Shown here in pieces: positions 52,509 to 61,895 of a stretch of 64,000 bases of DNA. This DNA is from Saccharopolyspora sp. SCSIO 74807 (GTDB lineage Bacteria; Actinomycetota; Actinomycetes; Mycobacteriales; Pseudonocardiaceae). Within the stretch, counting starts at the first letter, position 1. Each line of letters opens with the position of its first letter. Where the stretch lies: NCBI RefSeq assembly GCF_037023755.1, contig NZ_CP146100.1:1862501-1926500 (forward strand). The letters are read 5' to 3'. The notes under the pieces were generated by a model, which did not search any database, was not told where the DNA came from, and saw only the letters and a program-made list of their open reading frames with translations. Made by a program: the position numbers and the translations under genes.

Positions 52509-52829
52509 TCAGTGCGCGCCCGCGAGGTTCAGCCCGATCACACCGCCCACGATCAGCACCAGCGAAACGATCTTGAGCACGGACACGCCGTCGCCGAGGA
52601 ACACCATCCCGATCGCAGCGGTGAGCGCGGCCCCGATGCCGGTCCACACCGCGTACGCCGGTCCGGCGGGCAGTTCGCGCATCGCCCACGCCAGCCCGGC
52701 GAAGCTCGCCGTCGCGAGCACCAGGAACGACACCGACGGCCACAGCTTGCTGAACCCGTCGGAGAGCTTCAGCGAGATCGCCCAGCCCGCCTCCAGCACG
52801 CCGGAGATCATCAGGACCACCCAGGCCAT
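52509..52829 (-). CDS. Small multidrug resistance (SMR) family transporter
   Basis: A 106-residue, four-helix SMR protein: MAWVVLMISGVLEAGWAISL (membrane Glu14 in the first helix), LAWAMRELPAGPAYAVWTGI and GMVLFGDGVSVLKIVSLVLI-like last helices. SugE/Gdx and EmrE types both fit; GVLEAGW in helix 1 is compatible with SugE-like guanidinium exporters. GGGAGG precedes ATG 52827-52829. Operon with the TetR gene. Confidence 0.92.
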   Translation of the reverse strand: MAWVVLMISGVLEAGWAISLKLSDGFSKLWPSVSFLVLATASFAGLAWAMRELPAGPAYAVWTGIGAALTAAIGMVFLGDGVSVLKIVSLVLIVGGVIGLNLAGAH

Positions 52830-52854
52830 GTGCGCACCTCCCAAGGAGAATTAC

Positions 52855-52870
52855 TGGCACGACCGTACCA
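52855..52870. promoter_or_regulatory. Palindrome in the SMR-TetR promoter
   Basis: TGGCACGACCGTACCA is a 16-bp inverted repeat with one mismatched pair, 26 bp upstream of the SMR start codon. Probable TetR operator. Confidence 0.5.
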
Positions 52871-52977
52871 AAATTCCCCGGGTGCTCGACCGCGAACTGC
52901 TGGAGTGCCCGGTCACATCAGGTCCACCGGCCTTCGCTGCGCAGCGATCGTTCGGGAGTGCGCAGCTCGTGCCGCGA

Positions 52978-54717
52978 TCACTCCGCAGCACCGGAGGCGG
53001 CGTGCAGCTCGGCGTAGGAACCACCGGCCGCGAGCAGCTCGGCGTGCGTGCCGAGCTCGACGATCCTCCCGTCCACCAGCACCGCGACCCGATCGGCGTT
53101 GCGCGCGGCGTGCAACCGGTGCGCGATGGCGATCACCGTGCGCCCGGCCAGCAACGTCGACAACGACCGTTCGACGTCCCGCGAGCTGTCCCCGTCCAGC
53201 AGCGAAGTCGCCTCGTCGAGCACCAGCGTGTGCGGATCCGCCAGCACCACCCGCGCCAGCGCGATCTGCTGCGCCACCGCCGCGGGCACCGGGTGACCGC
53301 CCGTGCCGAGCACGGTGTCCAGCCCTTCCGGCAGGCTCCGCGCCCACTCCAGCGCACCGACGGTCGCCAGCGCGTCCAGCAGCTCCCGGTCGCCGAACTC
53401 GCCGGGCAGCGACAGGTTGTCGCGCAGGCTGCACCCGAACACGTGGTGTTCCTGGGTGAGCAGCACGACCTCCCGCCGCACCCGCTCGGTGGGCAGCGTG
53501 GTGATCTCCACGTCGCCGAAGGCGACCGATCCGGAACCGGGCGCGTGCACACCGGCGACCAGCAGCCCCAGCGTGGACTTGCCCGCACCGGACGGGCCGA
53601 CGATCACCATCCGCTGCCCGGCAGGTACCTGCAGGTCGATGCCGTGCAGCACCTGCCGGTCCGCGCGGTAGGCGAACCGCACGTCGCGAATCACCAGGTC
53701 GTGGCCGGAACCACCGCCCGCCGCGCGGTCCGGACCGCGCGGCGCGGGCACTTCCCGCACGCCGAGGATCCGGCGCAGCGCCGCGTGCCCCACCTGCAAT
53801 TCCTCCAGCCAGCTGAACAGCTCGTCCATCGGCGAGGACAGCGCGGCCGCGTACAGCACGACGGTGGTCGCGGTGCCGAGGTCGACGATCCCGGCCGCGT
53901 GCCCCCATCCGGCGATCAGCAGGATCGCCGCGATCGGCACGACGTAGGACAGCTCCAGCGTCGGCAAGAAGACCGACAGCAGCCCGCGGTACCGCCGCTC
54001 CAGATCGATCGCCCGCCCGATGGCGCGGTCGTTGTGCGCGCGGCGCCGCCCGGCCAGCTGCAGCGAGTTGATCGTGCGCGAGCCCTGCACGGTTTCGTGG
54101 ATGCTGGACTGCACCCCGGCCCATGCGTCCAGCATCCGCGGCAGCAACCTGCCCGCGCGCGGGAAGTACCAGCGGCAGCAGACCACCAGCAGCGGCACCG
54201 CGACCAGCATCCCGCAGGCCAGCAGCGGCGAGGTCGCGATCATCGCGGCGGCGGTGAGCAGGATCGTGAGCACGGCGGCGGTCAGTTCCGGCGCCGCGTG
54301 CCGCACGGTGAAGTCCAGCCGGTCCACGTCCGATGTGGAACGGCTGAGCAACTCCCCGGTACCCGCCGCTTCCACGGTGCCCAGCGGCAGCCGCAGCGCG
54401 CGGCCGATCACGTCCTCGCGCGTCTCGGCCAGCACGGCTTCGCCGAACACCGCCGCGCGGTAGCGGGCGGCGCGGGCCAGCAGCGCGTGCGCGACGAGGA
54501 CGCCGAGGAACACCAGCGCCAGCACGTCCACCCGCCACGGCTCGGTGCCGCGGGTGACCGAGTCCACCAGGTGCCCGAGCAGTTGCGGCCCGATCAGCCC
54601 GACCAGCGTAGTCAGGCCGAACAGCAACATCATCGCGGTGAACTCGCTGCGGTGCGCCGCGGCCGTCGCCCGCATCCACCGGCGGACCGCGGCCGTGCTC
54701 GCCAGCGGCAGCTTCAC
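52978..54717 (-). CDS. Heterodimeric ABC exporter subunit 2 (canonical Walker A, degenerate signature)
   Basis: A 579-residue half-transporter: six membrane helices (about 25-310), then an ATPase domain with Walker A GPSGAGKST, Walker B LVLDEATSLLD and switch His in AIAHRLH. The signature LSGGQ is replaced by GGHPVPAAVAQQIALARV. Its partner at 54714 has the reverse defect, so the pair builds one intact ATP site and one dead site. The GTG start overlaps the partner stop (GTGA). The substrate is unknown. Confidence 0.9.
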   Translation of the reverse strand: MKLPLASTAAVRRWMRATAAAHRSEFTAMMLLFGLTTLVGLIGPQLLGHLVDSVTRGTEPWRVDVLALVFLGVLVAHALLARAARYRAAVFGEAVLAETREDVIGRALRLPLGTVEAAGTGELLSRSTSDVDRLDFTVRHAAPELTAAVLTILLTAAAMIATSPLLACGMLVAVPLLVVCCRWYFPRAGRLLPRMLDAWAGVQSSIHETVQGSRTINSLQLAGRRRAHNDRAIGRAIDLERRYRGLLSVFLPTLELSYVVPIAAILLIAGWGHAAGIVDLGTATTVVLYAAALSSPMDELFSWLEELQVGHAALRRILGVREVPAPRGPDRAAGGGSGHDLVIRDVRFAYRADRQVLHGIDLQVPAGQRMVIVGPSGAGKSTLGLLVAGVHAPGSGSVAFGDVEITTLPTERVRREVVLLTQEHHVFGCSLRDNLSLPGEFGDRELLDALATVGALEWARSLPEGLDTVLGTGGHPVPAAVAQQIALARVVLADPHTLVLDEATSLLDGDSSRDVERSLSTLLAGRTVIAIAHRLHAARNADRVAVLVDGRIVELGTHAELLAAGGSYAELHAASGAAE

Positions 54718-56291
54718 GCGGAACTCCCCTCGACGGCGCGGATCCGGTCGGCCACCGTCCGCCACAGCGGGCTTTGGCTGAGCACCACCGTGGTCCGGCC
54801 GCTGCGCAGTTCCCGCACCCGCCGCACGATGCGCGCTTCGGTGTGCGCGTCCACCGCGGAGGTCGGTTCGTCCAGCACCAGCGCGTCCGCGTCCGCGCAC
54901 AGCGCTCTGGCCAGCAGCAACCGTTGGCGCTGGCCGCCCGAGAGGGTGCGCGCCCGCTCGCTGAGCACGCCGTCCTCGAGCGCGTCGAGCACGTCCTCGG
55001 CGTCCGCGGCGTGCAGCGCTCTCGGCACGTCGATCCCCCCGAGGTCCAGTTCGTCCCGCACCGGCCCGGAGAACAGCAGGTCCTGGTTGTGCACCAGCAC
55101 GATCCGGCGGCGCAGCTCCGCGGTGCCGACCTCGTCGAGGGGCACGTCACCGGCCAGCACCCGGCCTTGCGCGGTGTGCCAGGTGAGGCGTTCGGCCAGC
55201 TCCTCGCCCTTGCCGAGCGCGTCGATGACGGTCAGCTCGCCCGCTTCGGCGCGCACGCCGGTCGTCTCGTCCAGCAGCGTCAGCGGGCCGTCCGGGAGCG
55301 ACCGCGGCTCGGCGGGCTCAGCCGGTTCCGGCCGCAGCCGCAGCAGCGCGCAGGCGCGCCCGGCGGAGACGATCGCGGAGGCCCACGTGCCTGCGGCTTC
55401 GGTCGCGGTGCGCACCGGGATCACCAGGAAACCGGAAACCCCGTAGAACGCCACCAGCTCGCCCGGGCTGATCGTCCCGGCCAGCGCCATCCGCGCACCG
55501 ACCCAGGTGACCAGCACGGTGACCAGCCCCGGCAGCAGGATCTCGGCTCCGGCAAGCCACGCCGAGACGCGCCCGGCGGCGACTCCCGCTTCCCGCACGC
55601 GGGCGCTGGCCTCGGTGAACCGCGCGCGGAAGCGGGACTCGCCGCCGATGCCGCGCAGCACCCGCAGGCCGGAGACGATGTCGGCGGCCAGCGTGCTCAA
55701 CCCGGCGAGGTTCTCCCGCTGGGTTTCCTCGCGGTGCCGCATCGGGCGCAGCAGCGGGCCGATGCCCAGCGTCGCCAGCGGCACTCCCGCCAACGCGATC
55801 ACACCCATGACCGGCGAGATCGTCAGCAACGCCGTCCCGGAAACCAGGAACGCCACCAGGGCACCGGAGATGCGGCCGAGGATCTCGAACGCCTTGCCCA
55901 CCTGGTAGATGTCCGAGGAGCCGACGGCGACCACCTCACCGGTGCGGACCCTGCGGGTCAGCGCGCCACCGAGCCCGGCGACGTGGTGCAGCACCGCGCG
56001 CTCCGAGGACCCCGCGCCGTGCAGCCACAACGTGTGGTCCACCCAGCCGAGCGAGCTCGCCCCGATCGCCTGCACCACGCCGAGCAGCAGCACCACGCCG
56101 ATCCAGCCGAACAGCGCGGAGAAGTCCCCGCCGCCGATGCCGGTGTCCAGCGCCCGGCCGAGCACCAGCGGCAGCACGGCGGGCGGCAGCAGCCACAGCG
56201 AGCCGGTGATCGGCGCGAACACCAGCAGGCCCGGCCGCGCGCGCAGCAACGACCACAGGAAGCGGGAGGGGCTACGCGGATCCGGACTCAT
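54714..56291 (-). CDS. Heterodimeric ABC exporter subunit 1 (degenerate Walker A, canonical signature)
   Basis: A 525-residue half-transporter with six N-terminal membrane helices (about 20-320) and a short ATPase domain. The Walker A position reads VIDALGKGEELAERL, lacking GxxGxGKS. The signature TLSGGQRQRLLLARAL and Walker B LVLDEPTSAVD are intact. ATP would bind between this signature and the Walker A of subunit 2. Divergent from purB, with 99 bp between; TAGTTT 9 bases before the ATG may be a -10. Confidence 0.9.
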   Translation of the reverse strand: MSPDPRSPSRFLWSLLRARPGLLVFAPITGSLWLLPPAVLPLVLGRALDTGIGGGDFSALFGWIGVVLLLGVVQAIGASSLGWVDHTLWLHGAGSSERAVLHHVAGLGGALTRRVRTGEVVAVGSSDIYQVGKAFEILGRISGALVAFLVSGTALLTISPVMGVIALAGVPLATLGIGPLLRPMRHREETQRENLAGLSTLAADIVSGLRVLRGIGGESRFRARFTEASARVREAGVAAGRVSAWLAGAEILLPGLVTVLVTWVGARMALAGTISPGELVAFYGVSGFLVIPVRTATEAAGTWASAIVSAGRACALLRLRPEPAEPAEPRSLPDGPLTLLDETTGVRAEAGELTVIDALGKGEELAERLTWHTAQGRVLAGDVPLDEVGTAELRRRIVLVHNQDLLFSGPVRDELDLGGIDVPRALHAADAEDVLDALEDGVLSERARTLSGGQRQRLLLARALCADADALVLDEPTSAVDAHTEARIVRRVRELRSGRTTVVLSQSPLWRTVADRIRAVEGSSA

Positions 56292-56390
56292 ACAGACCCG
56301 AAACTAGTCGGCCGCCGAGTCCCGCGGCGACCGATTTCCCGAGGACGTCGAAGACGGGTGACCGCCCCCACGCAAGTATCGTTGCCCGCC

Positions 56391-57821
56391 GTGACGGTCA
56401 AGCCCCACCTCCCGAACGTGCTCGCCGCCCGCTACGCCTCGCCGGAGCTGGTCGAGCTGTGGTCCCCGCAGCACAAGGTCGTGCTGGAGCGGCAGCTGTG
56501 GCTGGCGGTGCTGCGCGCGCAGGCCGACCTCGGCGTCGAGGTGCCCGCGGGCGCGGTCGCCGACTACGAGCGCGTCATCGAGCAGGTCGACCTGGACTCC
56601 ATCGCCGCCCGCGAGCGCCAGACCAGGCACGACGTGAAGGCGCGCATCGAGGAGTTCAACGCGCTGGCCGGGCACGAGCACGTGCACAAGGGCATGACCT
56701 CGCGCGATCTCACCGAGAACGTCGAGCAGCTGCAGGTGCGCCGCAGCCTGGAGCACGTCCGGGACCGCACCGCCGCGGTGCTGGCGCGGTTGGCGAAGCT
56801 GGCCGCCGAGCACGGTGAGCTGGTGATGGCCGGGCGTTCGCACAACGTCGCCGCGCAGGCCACCACGCTCGGCAAGCGCTTCGCGAGCGCCGCGGACGAG
56901 CTGCTGGTCGCGTTCGGCCGGGTCGAGGACCTGCTGGCGCGCTACCCGCTGCGCGGGATCAAGGGGCCGGTCGGCACCTCGCAGGACATGCTGGACCTGC
57001 TCGGCGACGCCGAGAAGCTCGCCGACCTGGAGCGCCGCGTGGCCGATCACCTCGGTTTCGCCCGGGTGCTGACCAGCGTCGGCCAGGTCTACCCGCGCTC
57101 GCTGGACTTCGAGGTGGTCACGGCGCTGTCGCAGCTGGCGGCCGCGCCGTCGTCGGTGGCCAAGACGATCCGGCTGATGGCCGGGAACGAGCTGGTCACC
57201 GAGGGGTTCCAGCCCGGCCAGGTCGGTTCCAGCGCGATGCCGCACAAGATGAACACCCGCTCCTGCGAGCGCGTGAACGGGCTCGCCGTGGTGCTGCGCG
57301 GCTACACGTCGATGTCCGGGGAGCTGGCCGGGGACCAGTGGAACGAGGGCGACGTGTCCTGCTCGGTGGTGCGACGGGTCGCGCTGCCGGACGCGTTCTT
57401 CGCGTTGGACGGGCTGCTGGAGACGTTCCTGACGGTGCTCGACGAGTTCGGCGCCTACCCGGCGGTGATCGCTCGCGAGCTGGACCGATACCTGCCGTTC
57501 CTGGCCACCACGAAGGTGCTGATGGCCGCGGTGCGCGCCGGGGTCGGCCGGGAGACCGCGCACGAGGCGATCAAGGAGAACGCGGTGGCGGTGGCGCTGG
57601 CGATGCGCGAGCAGGGCATCGAGCGCAACGACCTGCTGGACCGGCTCGCCGCGGACGAGCGGCTGCCGCTGGACAAGTCGGAGCTGGCGGATCTGCTGGC
57701 GGACGAGCTCTCGTTCACCGGCGCCGCCACCGACCAGGTCACCGCGGTCGTCGCGGCCGTCGACGAAGTCCTCGCCCGCCACCCCGACGCGGCCGCCTAC
57801 ACCCCTTCCCCGATCCTCTGA
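56391..57821 (+). CDS. purB: Adenylosuccinate lyase
   Basis: PurB acts twice in purine synthesis: SAICAR to AICAR, and adenylosuccinate to AMP. The 476-residue fumarase-superfamily protein has AGHEHVHKGMTSRDLTENVE (catalytic His region, about 88-107), AGRSHNVAAQATTLGKRF and the signature GSSAMPHKMNTRSCE (about 279-293). The GTG 56391 start follows TATCGT by 8 bases. Longer frames upstream are antisense to the ABC gene and rejected. purC lies close by at 58766. Confidence 0.96.
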   Translation: MTVKPHLPNVLAARYASPELVELWSPQHKVVLERQLWLAVLRAQADLGVEVPAGAVADYERVIEQVDLDSIAARERQTRHDVKARIEEFNALAGHEHVHKGMTSRDLTENVEQLQVRRSLEHVRDRTAAVLARLAKLAAEHGELVMAGRSHNVAAQATTLGKRFASAADELLVAFGRVEDLLARYPLRGIKGPVGTSQDMLDLLGDAEKLADLERRVADHLGFARVLTSVGQVYPRSLDFEVVTALSQLAAAPSSVAKTIRLMAGNELVTEGFQPGQVGSSAMPHKMNTRSCERVNGLAVVLRGYTSMSGELAGDQWNEGDVSCSVVRRVALPDAFFALDGLLETFLTVLDEFGAYPAVIARELDRYLPFLATTKVLMAAVRAGVGRETAHEAIKENAVAVALAMREQGIERNDLLDRLAADERLPLDKSELADLLADELSFTGAATDQVTAVVAAVDEVLARHPDAAAYTPSPIL

Positions 57822-57838
57822 TCCCGGCGTTCCTCCAG

Positions 57839-57889
57839 GAGTGAACGGCCCGCTCGTCCGAATAGATCGGGCGAAGAGGCCGTTCACTC
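57839..57889. repeat. 51-bp palindromic repeat, copy 7
   Basis: GAGTGAACGGCCCGCTCGTCC on the left; the right arm ends GGCCGTTCACTC; loop GAATAGATC, nearly the same loop as copy 1. Followed by a tail similar to that of copy 2. Located between the convergent purB and tenA-like genes. Confidence 0.88.
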
Positions 57890-57976
57890 GCGGAGGAGCT
57901 GCGCTGAGGGGACGTCGCGTCGGCGTGTCGGGCCCGGGTGCAACGGCTTCGCCAGGTGCGGTTCGGCCGGTGCCGC

Positions 57977-58666
57977 TCAGCTCGTTCCGGTCGATGCCCC
58001 GCCGGGCCAGTGCGCGTCGAAGAAGTCCCGTTCGCACCGGGTGGCGCGCTGGAACAGCCGCAGGCAGCGCGCCTGATCGCGCTCGTCCAGCTCGGCTCCG
58101 ACGCGGTCGAGTTCGGCGCGCAGCCAGCGGACCCACTCGGCGAACCCGTCGTTGTTGTGCAGCGAGACCCATTCGGCCTGCACGAAGTTCCCCGCCGGAT
58201 CGGTGCCGCCCGCGGGTTCGGCCTCCGGCGCCCGCTGCGCCCACGCCAGGTAGCTCCACTCCGCGACCGCCAGCACGGTCAGCACCTCGGCGTAGTCGCC
58301 GCGCGCGTTGGTGTCGGTCATGAGCGCGCGGAACTCCTTGGTCGCCTCGTCCAGCACCGGCTGCTCGCGGTCCGCCGCGGACACCCCCAGCGCGTCGAAG
58401 GACCGCTCGAAGTAGGTGTTCTCCTCGCTGGTGACGACCCCGATGCTGCCCGCGATCGCCAGCCGCGAGGTGTACCGGTCGGCCTTGGCCAGCGCCGCGC
58501 CGAGCAGCGCCAGGAAGTCGTCCACGAACTGGTAGTCCTGCACCAGGTATGACCGCATCGCCGGGTCCGGCAGCGAACCGTCGAACAGCGCGTCGGTGAA
58601 CGGGTGCGTGATCACCGCGGTCCAGTCCGGTTCGCTGCGGGCGCGCAGCCAGTCGGTAAAGCTCAC
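57977..58666 (-). CDS. TenA family protein (thiaminase II-like)
   Basis: A 229-residue all-helical TenA/PqqC-fold protein: [55 protein letters not shown] and [24 protein letters not shown]. TenA salvages or regenerates thiamine pyrimidines. The classical active-site Cys of the C-type is not obvious, so it may be a TenA_E-type with Glu. GTG 58664-58666 has GAGGAGG just upstream. Divergent from purC. Confidence 0.87.
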   Translation of the reverse strand: MSFTDWLRARSEPDWTAVITHPFTDALFDGSLPDPAMRSYLVQDYQFVDDFLALLGAALAKADRYTSRLAIAGSIGVVTSEENTYFERSFDALGVSAADREQPVLDEATKEFRALMTDTNARGDYAEVLTVLAVAEWSYLAWAQRAPEAEPAGGTDPAGNFVQAEWVSLHNNDGFAEWVRWLRAELDRVGAELDERDQARCLRLFQRATRCERDFFDAHWPGGASTGTS

Positions 58667-58765
58667 CGAGTCCTCCTCGCATCGCCGTGCCCACATGGTG
58701 CCGCGTTCGCGCTGACCGCCTCGCCCGCGCGCGGCCGCGCGCGGGCGGTGGGGGAGAATTCCGGC

Positions 58766-59653
58766 GTGGTCGCACTCTCCGATTACCCGCGGATCGCCGC
58801 GGGCAAGGTTCGCCAGCTGCACGCCGTGGACGACGAGCACCTGCTGATGGTGGCTTCGGACCGGATCTCGGCTTACGACCACGTGCTGGACACGCCGATC
58901 CCGGACAAGGGCCGGGTGCTGACCGCGATGAGCGTGTTCTGGTTCGAGCTGCTGGCCGACCTGGTGCCGAACCACCTCGTCGCCGCCGACGATCCGCGCA
59001 TCCCGGCTGAGGTGCGCGGCCGCGCGCTGCTGGTGCGCAGGCTGGAGATGCTGCCGGTGGAGTGCGTGGCGCGCGGCTACCTCACCGGCTCCGGCCTGGC
59101 CGATTACCGCAGCACCGGCGCGGTCTGCGGGATCCCGCTGCCGGACGGGCTGGTGGAGTCCTCGGCGCTGCCGGAACCGATCTTCACCCCGGCCACCAAG
59201 GCGGAACTCGGCGCGCACGACGAGAACGTCAGCTTCGACGCCGTCGCCGCCGAGGTCGGCCGCGACCGCGCCGAGCAGCTGCGGGACCTGACGCTGCGGG
59301 TGTACCGCCGGGCCGCCGAACACGCACGAGGCCGGGGCGTGGTGCTGGCCGACACCAAGTTCGAGTTCGGCCTCGCCGGTGGCGCGCCGGTGCTGGCCGA
59401 CGAGGTCCTCACGCCGGACTCGTCCCGGTTCTGGCCCGCCGAGGAGTACGCAGCGGGCCGGGTGCAGCCGTCGTTCGACAAGCAGTTCGTGCGGGATTGG
59501 CTCACCTCGCCGGCGTCGGGCTGGGATCGGGCGTCCGATGCGCCACCGCCGCCGTTGCCGGACGAGATCGTGGCGGCCACCCGCTCCCGCTACGTCGAGG
59601 CCTACCACCGGATCACCGGCCGCGACCTGGCCGACTGGCCCGAACCGGCCTGA
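58766..59653 (+). CDS. purC: SAICAR synthetase
   Basis: PurC links CAIR and aspartate to form SAICAR, the substrate of PurB encoded just upstream. The 295-residue protein shows [20 protein letters not shown] (ATP-binding, about 11-30), [36 protein letters not shown] and [31 protein letters not shown] 58766 follows GGGGGAG; the family N-terminus fits. Confidence 0.96.
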   Translation: MVALSDYPRIAAGKVRQLHAVDDEHLLMVASDRISAYDHVLDTPIPDKGRVLTAMSVFWFELLADLVPNHLVAADDPRIPAEVRGRALLVRRLEMLPVECVARGYLTGSGLADYRSTGAVCGIPLPDGLVESSALPEPIFTPATKAELGAHDENVSFDAVAAEVGRDRAEQLRDLTLRVYRRAAEHARGRGVVLADTKFEFGLAGGAPVLADEVLTPDSSRFWPAEEYAAGRVQPSFDKQFVRDWLTSPASGWDRASDAPPPPLPDEIVAATRSRYVEAYHRITGRDLADWPEPA

Positions 59654-59669
59654 CCGCCCGTTCCTCGCG

Positions 59670-59715
59670 GAGTTGAACGGCCCGTTCGCCTGCTCTTGCC
59701 GGGCCGGTTCGCCGG
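59670..59715. repeat. Degenerate 51-bp-type repeat after purC
   Basis: GAGTTGAACGGCCCGTTCGCC followed by CCGGGCCGGTTCGCCGG. The left arm is recognisable, the right arm decayed. It starts 16 bp after the purC stop. Confidence 0.5.
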
Positions 59716-59791
59716 ATTTGTGCTCGGTGGTCACCTGCGGGTCAGGCCGGGGTCAGGGGGTGGACATCCACGACCCGCCCAATGGGGAGCC

Positions 59792-60583
59792 GTGGTCAAC
59801 TCGCTGGTCGTGTCGCTTTCCGGGCTCGGGGACCGGGCCGTGGACCGCTGCGCCGAGTTCGCCGCCGAGCTGGACCGGCGCAACGTGCCGTTGACGCTGC
59901 TGGTCGCTCCGCGCCCGCAAGGTTCGGAGCGGCCCGCGCCGGACGGTCCCGCGGTGGGCTGGGTCCGCGGACGGCTGCACCGCGGCGACGTGTCCGCGCT
60001 GCACGGTTTCGACCACGCTCCTTCGGGACAAGGGCTGCTTCCCAGGGTCGCGAGCGCGGGCCGCGCGTCGGCGGCGGTCCGGGGCGCCGAGTTCGCCGCG
60101 CTGCCCGCGCACGAAGCCGGTCTGCGGCTGTCCGCGGCGACCGCGGCACTGGACGCCTTCGGCCTGCGAACGGACCTGTTCGTGCCGCCGCGCTGGCTCT
60201 GCTCGCCGGGCACGGTGACCGCGCTGCGCAGGCGCGGGTTCGCGGTGTGCGCGGATGCGCTCGCGGTGCACGAGCTGGGTACCGGCGAGGTGCACCGGGC
60301 ACGGGTGCACGCGCTCGGACCTGGTGCGCGAGTGGAGCAGTGGTGGTGCCGAGCCCTCGTGCTCGGCGTCGGCCGGGCGGCCCGGCGCGGCCGGATGGTG
60401 CGGCTCGCGGTGGACTCCGCGGACCTGAGCAGGCCGGGACCGCGCCGGGCGGTGCTCGACGCGATCGACCTGGCGCTGCACCACGGCGCCGAGCCCGCCA
60501 CGTACGACTCGTTCGCGGGTGCTCGCGTGCCCATGCCGCGGCAGGAGCCGCGTGCGCGGAACCTCGACCCGCTCTCCAGCTGA
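59792..60583 (+). CDS. DUF2334-type polysaccharide-deacetylase-like protein
   Basis: A 263-residue protein: VVSLSGLGDRAVDRCAEFAA, VPLTLLVAPRP, RLHRGDVSALHGFDHAP and a C-terminal DLALHHGAEPATYDSFA. DUF2334 proteins share the NodB deacetylase barrel; the usual Asp-Asp pair of the first motif is replaced here by LSG, so activity is uncertain. GTG 59792 follows GGGGAG. No signal peptide. Confidence 0.75.
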   Translation: MVNSLVVSLSGLGDRAVDRCAEFAAELDRRNVPLTLLVAPRPQGSERPAPDGPAVGWVRGRLHRGDVSALHGFDHAPSGQGLLPRVASAGRASAAVRGAEFAALPAHEAGLRLSAATAALDAFGLRTDLFVPPRWLCSPGTVTALRRRGFAVCADALAVHELGTGEVHRARVHALGPGARVEQWWCRALVLGVGRAARRGRMVRLAVDSADLSRPGPRRAVLDAIDLALHHGAEPATYDSFAGARVPMPRQEPRARNLDPLSS

Positions 60584-60739
60584 CCGCGGTCGGCGGGTGA
60601 AGAGCACTTCACGTCCGTCTCAGCCGAACCTCATCAGCGGGTCCGAAGCTGGTTCTCGTCAGGACGCCAGGACCGCCGCGAGTTCCGGAGCAGCGCAGCT
60701 GCGAGCCGGGCGTCGGCGGGTTCACGACGGAGGAGAACC

Positions 60740-61156
60740 ATGCGCATCACTCGGCCCGGGAAGAAGCTGCTCGCGACCGCCGCGGTAATCGGCGCGCTCG
60801 GCGTGGGCGGCACCGGCGTCGCACTGGCCGGTGCTTCGCCCGCACCCGCACCTGCCCCGCAGCCGTTGCCGCCGGCTTGGGACGACGACTGGGACGATCT
60901 GCCGGGGCATCGCGACCTCGACGACGGCCCGCGAGACTCCGTGGACGACGTCCGCGAGGATGCCGACGACGTCCGCGAGGATGCCGACGACGATCGCAAC
61001 GATCGGCTCGACGACCGCCGGGACGACGAGTTGCGCGATGACCGCGACGACGACCGGTACGAGCACCACGACGACCGCGACGACATCCCCGACGGCCCGC
61101 GCGAGCACCGCGACGACGACCCCGGCGCTGATCCGGACGACCTGCAAGACGACTGA
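60740..61156 (+). CDS. Secreted acidic low-complexity protein
   Basis: A 138-residue exported protein: basic start, signal peptide (about 1-31, LLATAAVIGALGVGGTGVALAG) and a mature part of almost only Asp, Arg, Glu and Pro, with an exact repeat DDVREDADDVREDADDD and RDD runs. Such polyampholyte tails are disordered and may bind cations. CACGACGGAGGAG precedes the ATG. No family recognised. Confidence 0.75.
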   Translation: MRITRPGKKLLATAAVIGALGVGGTGVALAGASPAPAPAPQPLPPAWDDDWDDLPGHRDLDDGPRDSVDDVREDADDVREDADDDRNDRLDDRRDDELRDDRDDDRYEHHDDRDDIPDGPREHRDDDPGADPDDLQDD

Positions 61157-61247
61157 TCCGCCCGGGCCCGCTCGCTGATCACCTCCCGTCCCGCCGGTCC
61201 GATGGTTTCCCCGTCGTGCCACCGATGCCACCTACCCCCAGCAGGCG

Positions 61248-61355
61248 GCGTCAAGTAATCTCGACGCGGTACGGGAAACCTAAGCGGTTCCCGGCTGGCG
61301 CGTCAAGGAAAATCGACACGCCGCCCGGTGTGCGGTCGGTGTCGGCGGTAGGGAT
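61248..61355 (+). promoter_or_regulatory. Operator pair and promoter of the second XRE/metallopeptidase locus
   Basis: GCGTC-N10-GACGC (61248-61267) and GCGTC-N10-GACAC (61300-61319) match the motif found three times before the XRE gene at 28648. They lie 52 bp apart (54 bp for the first two at locus A). A -10-like TAGGGAT (61349-61355) corresponds to TACGGAT at locus A. Confidence 0.7.
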
Positions 61356-61796
61356 GTGGGGACTGTGGCGACCGAGGGCTTCGACGCGGAGGTCGGCGAG
61401 ACCTTCAGCCAGCGGCTGCGCTGGCTGTTCGACAACGTGCCCGCGCCGGGCGCGGACAAGGACCGCCGCTGGGAGGTCCAGGAAGCCGCGGCGCGGGTGG
61501 GGGTCTCGCGGGCGACGCTGAGCGCGGTGCTCAACGGCCACCACGAGCCGAAGCTGCCGGTCGCGCGGGCACTGGCGGACTTGTTCGGCGTCGGTCTCGA
61601 GTTCTTCGACGCGACCGGCGCCGACGCCCGCCAGCACGTGCGGGAGGTCCAGGCGTTGGCACTGCTGGGCCGCGCCAACGTGGAGGAAATGGCGTTCCGG
61701 CACGGGCACGAGGTCGCCGCCGAGGACCTGGAGGTCTTCCTCAACGTGGCCAAGGCGCTGCGGTCCAAGCAGCAGCGCGACGATCCGGCGGAGTAG
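61356..61796 (+). CDS. XRE-family DNA-binding protein, locus B
   Basis: A 146-residue (or 143 from GTG 61365) helix-turn-helix protein: FSQRLRWLFDNVPAPG, WEVQEAAARVGVSRATLSAV and LNGHHEPKLPVARALADLFG. The domain and its C-terminal helices (VEEMAFRHGHEVAAEDLEVF) parallel the locus A regulator. It is convergent to the 7-TM gene rather than in one operon with it. Repeated upstream motifs shared with locus A imply a common or cross-acting repressor. Confidence 0.83.
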   Translation: MGTVATEGFDAEVGETFSQRLRWLFDNVPAPGADKDRRWEVQEAAARVGVSRATLSAVLNGHHEPKLPVARALADLFGVGLEFFDATGADARQHVREVQALALLGRANVEEMAFRHGHEVAAEDLEVFLNVAKALRSKQQRDDPAE

Positions 61797-61895
61797 CCGT
61801 CGCACGCGAGGTCGCCGATGGCCGGACCCCTGATCCGTTCGCAGCGGCCGTCGTTCCGAGCGACCGCGGCCCGGGCGCCGGCTCACGACCGCAGG

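Noticed and set aside
54774-56390. 539-codon N-terminal extension of purB
   Set aside because: It is antisense to an ABC transporter gene with intact motifs. The PurB family begins at the GTG at 56391.
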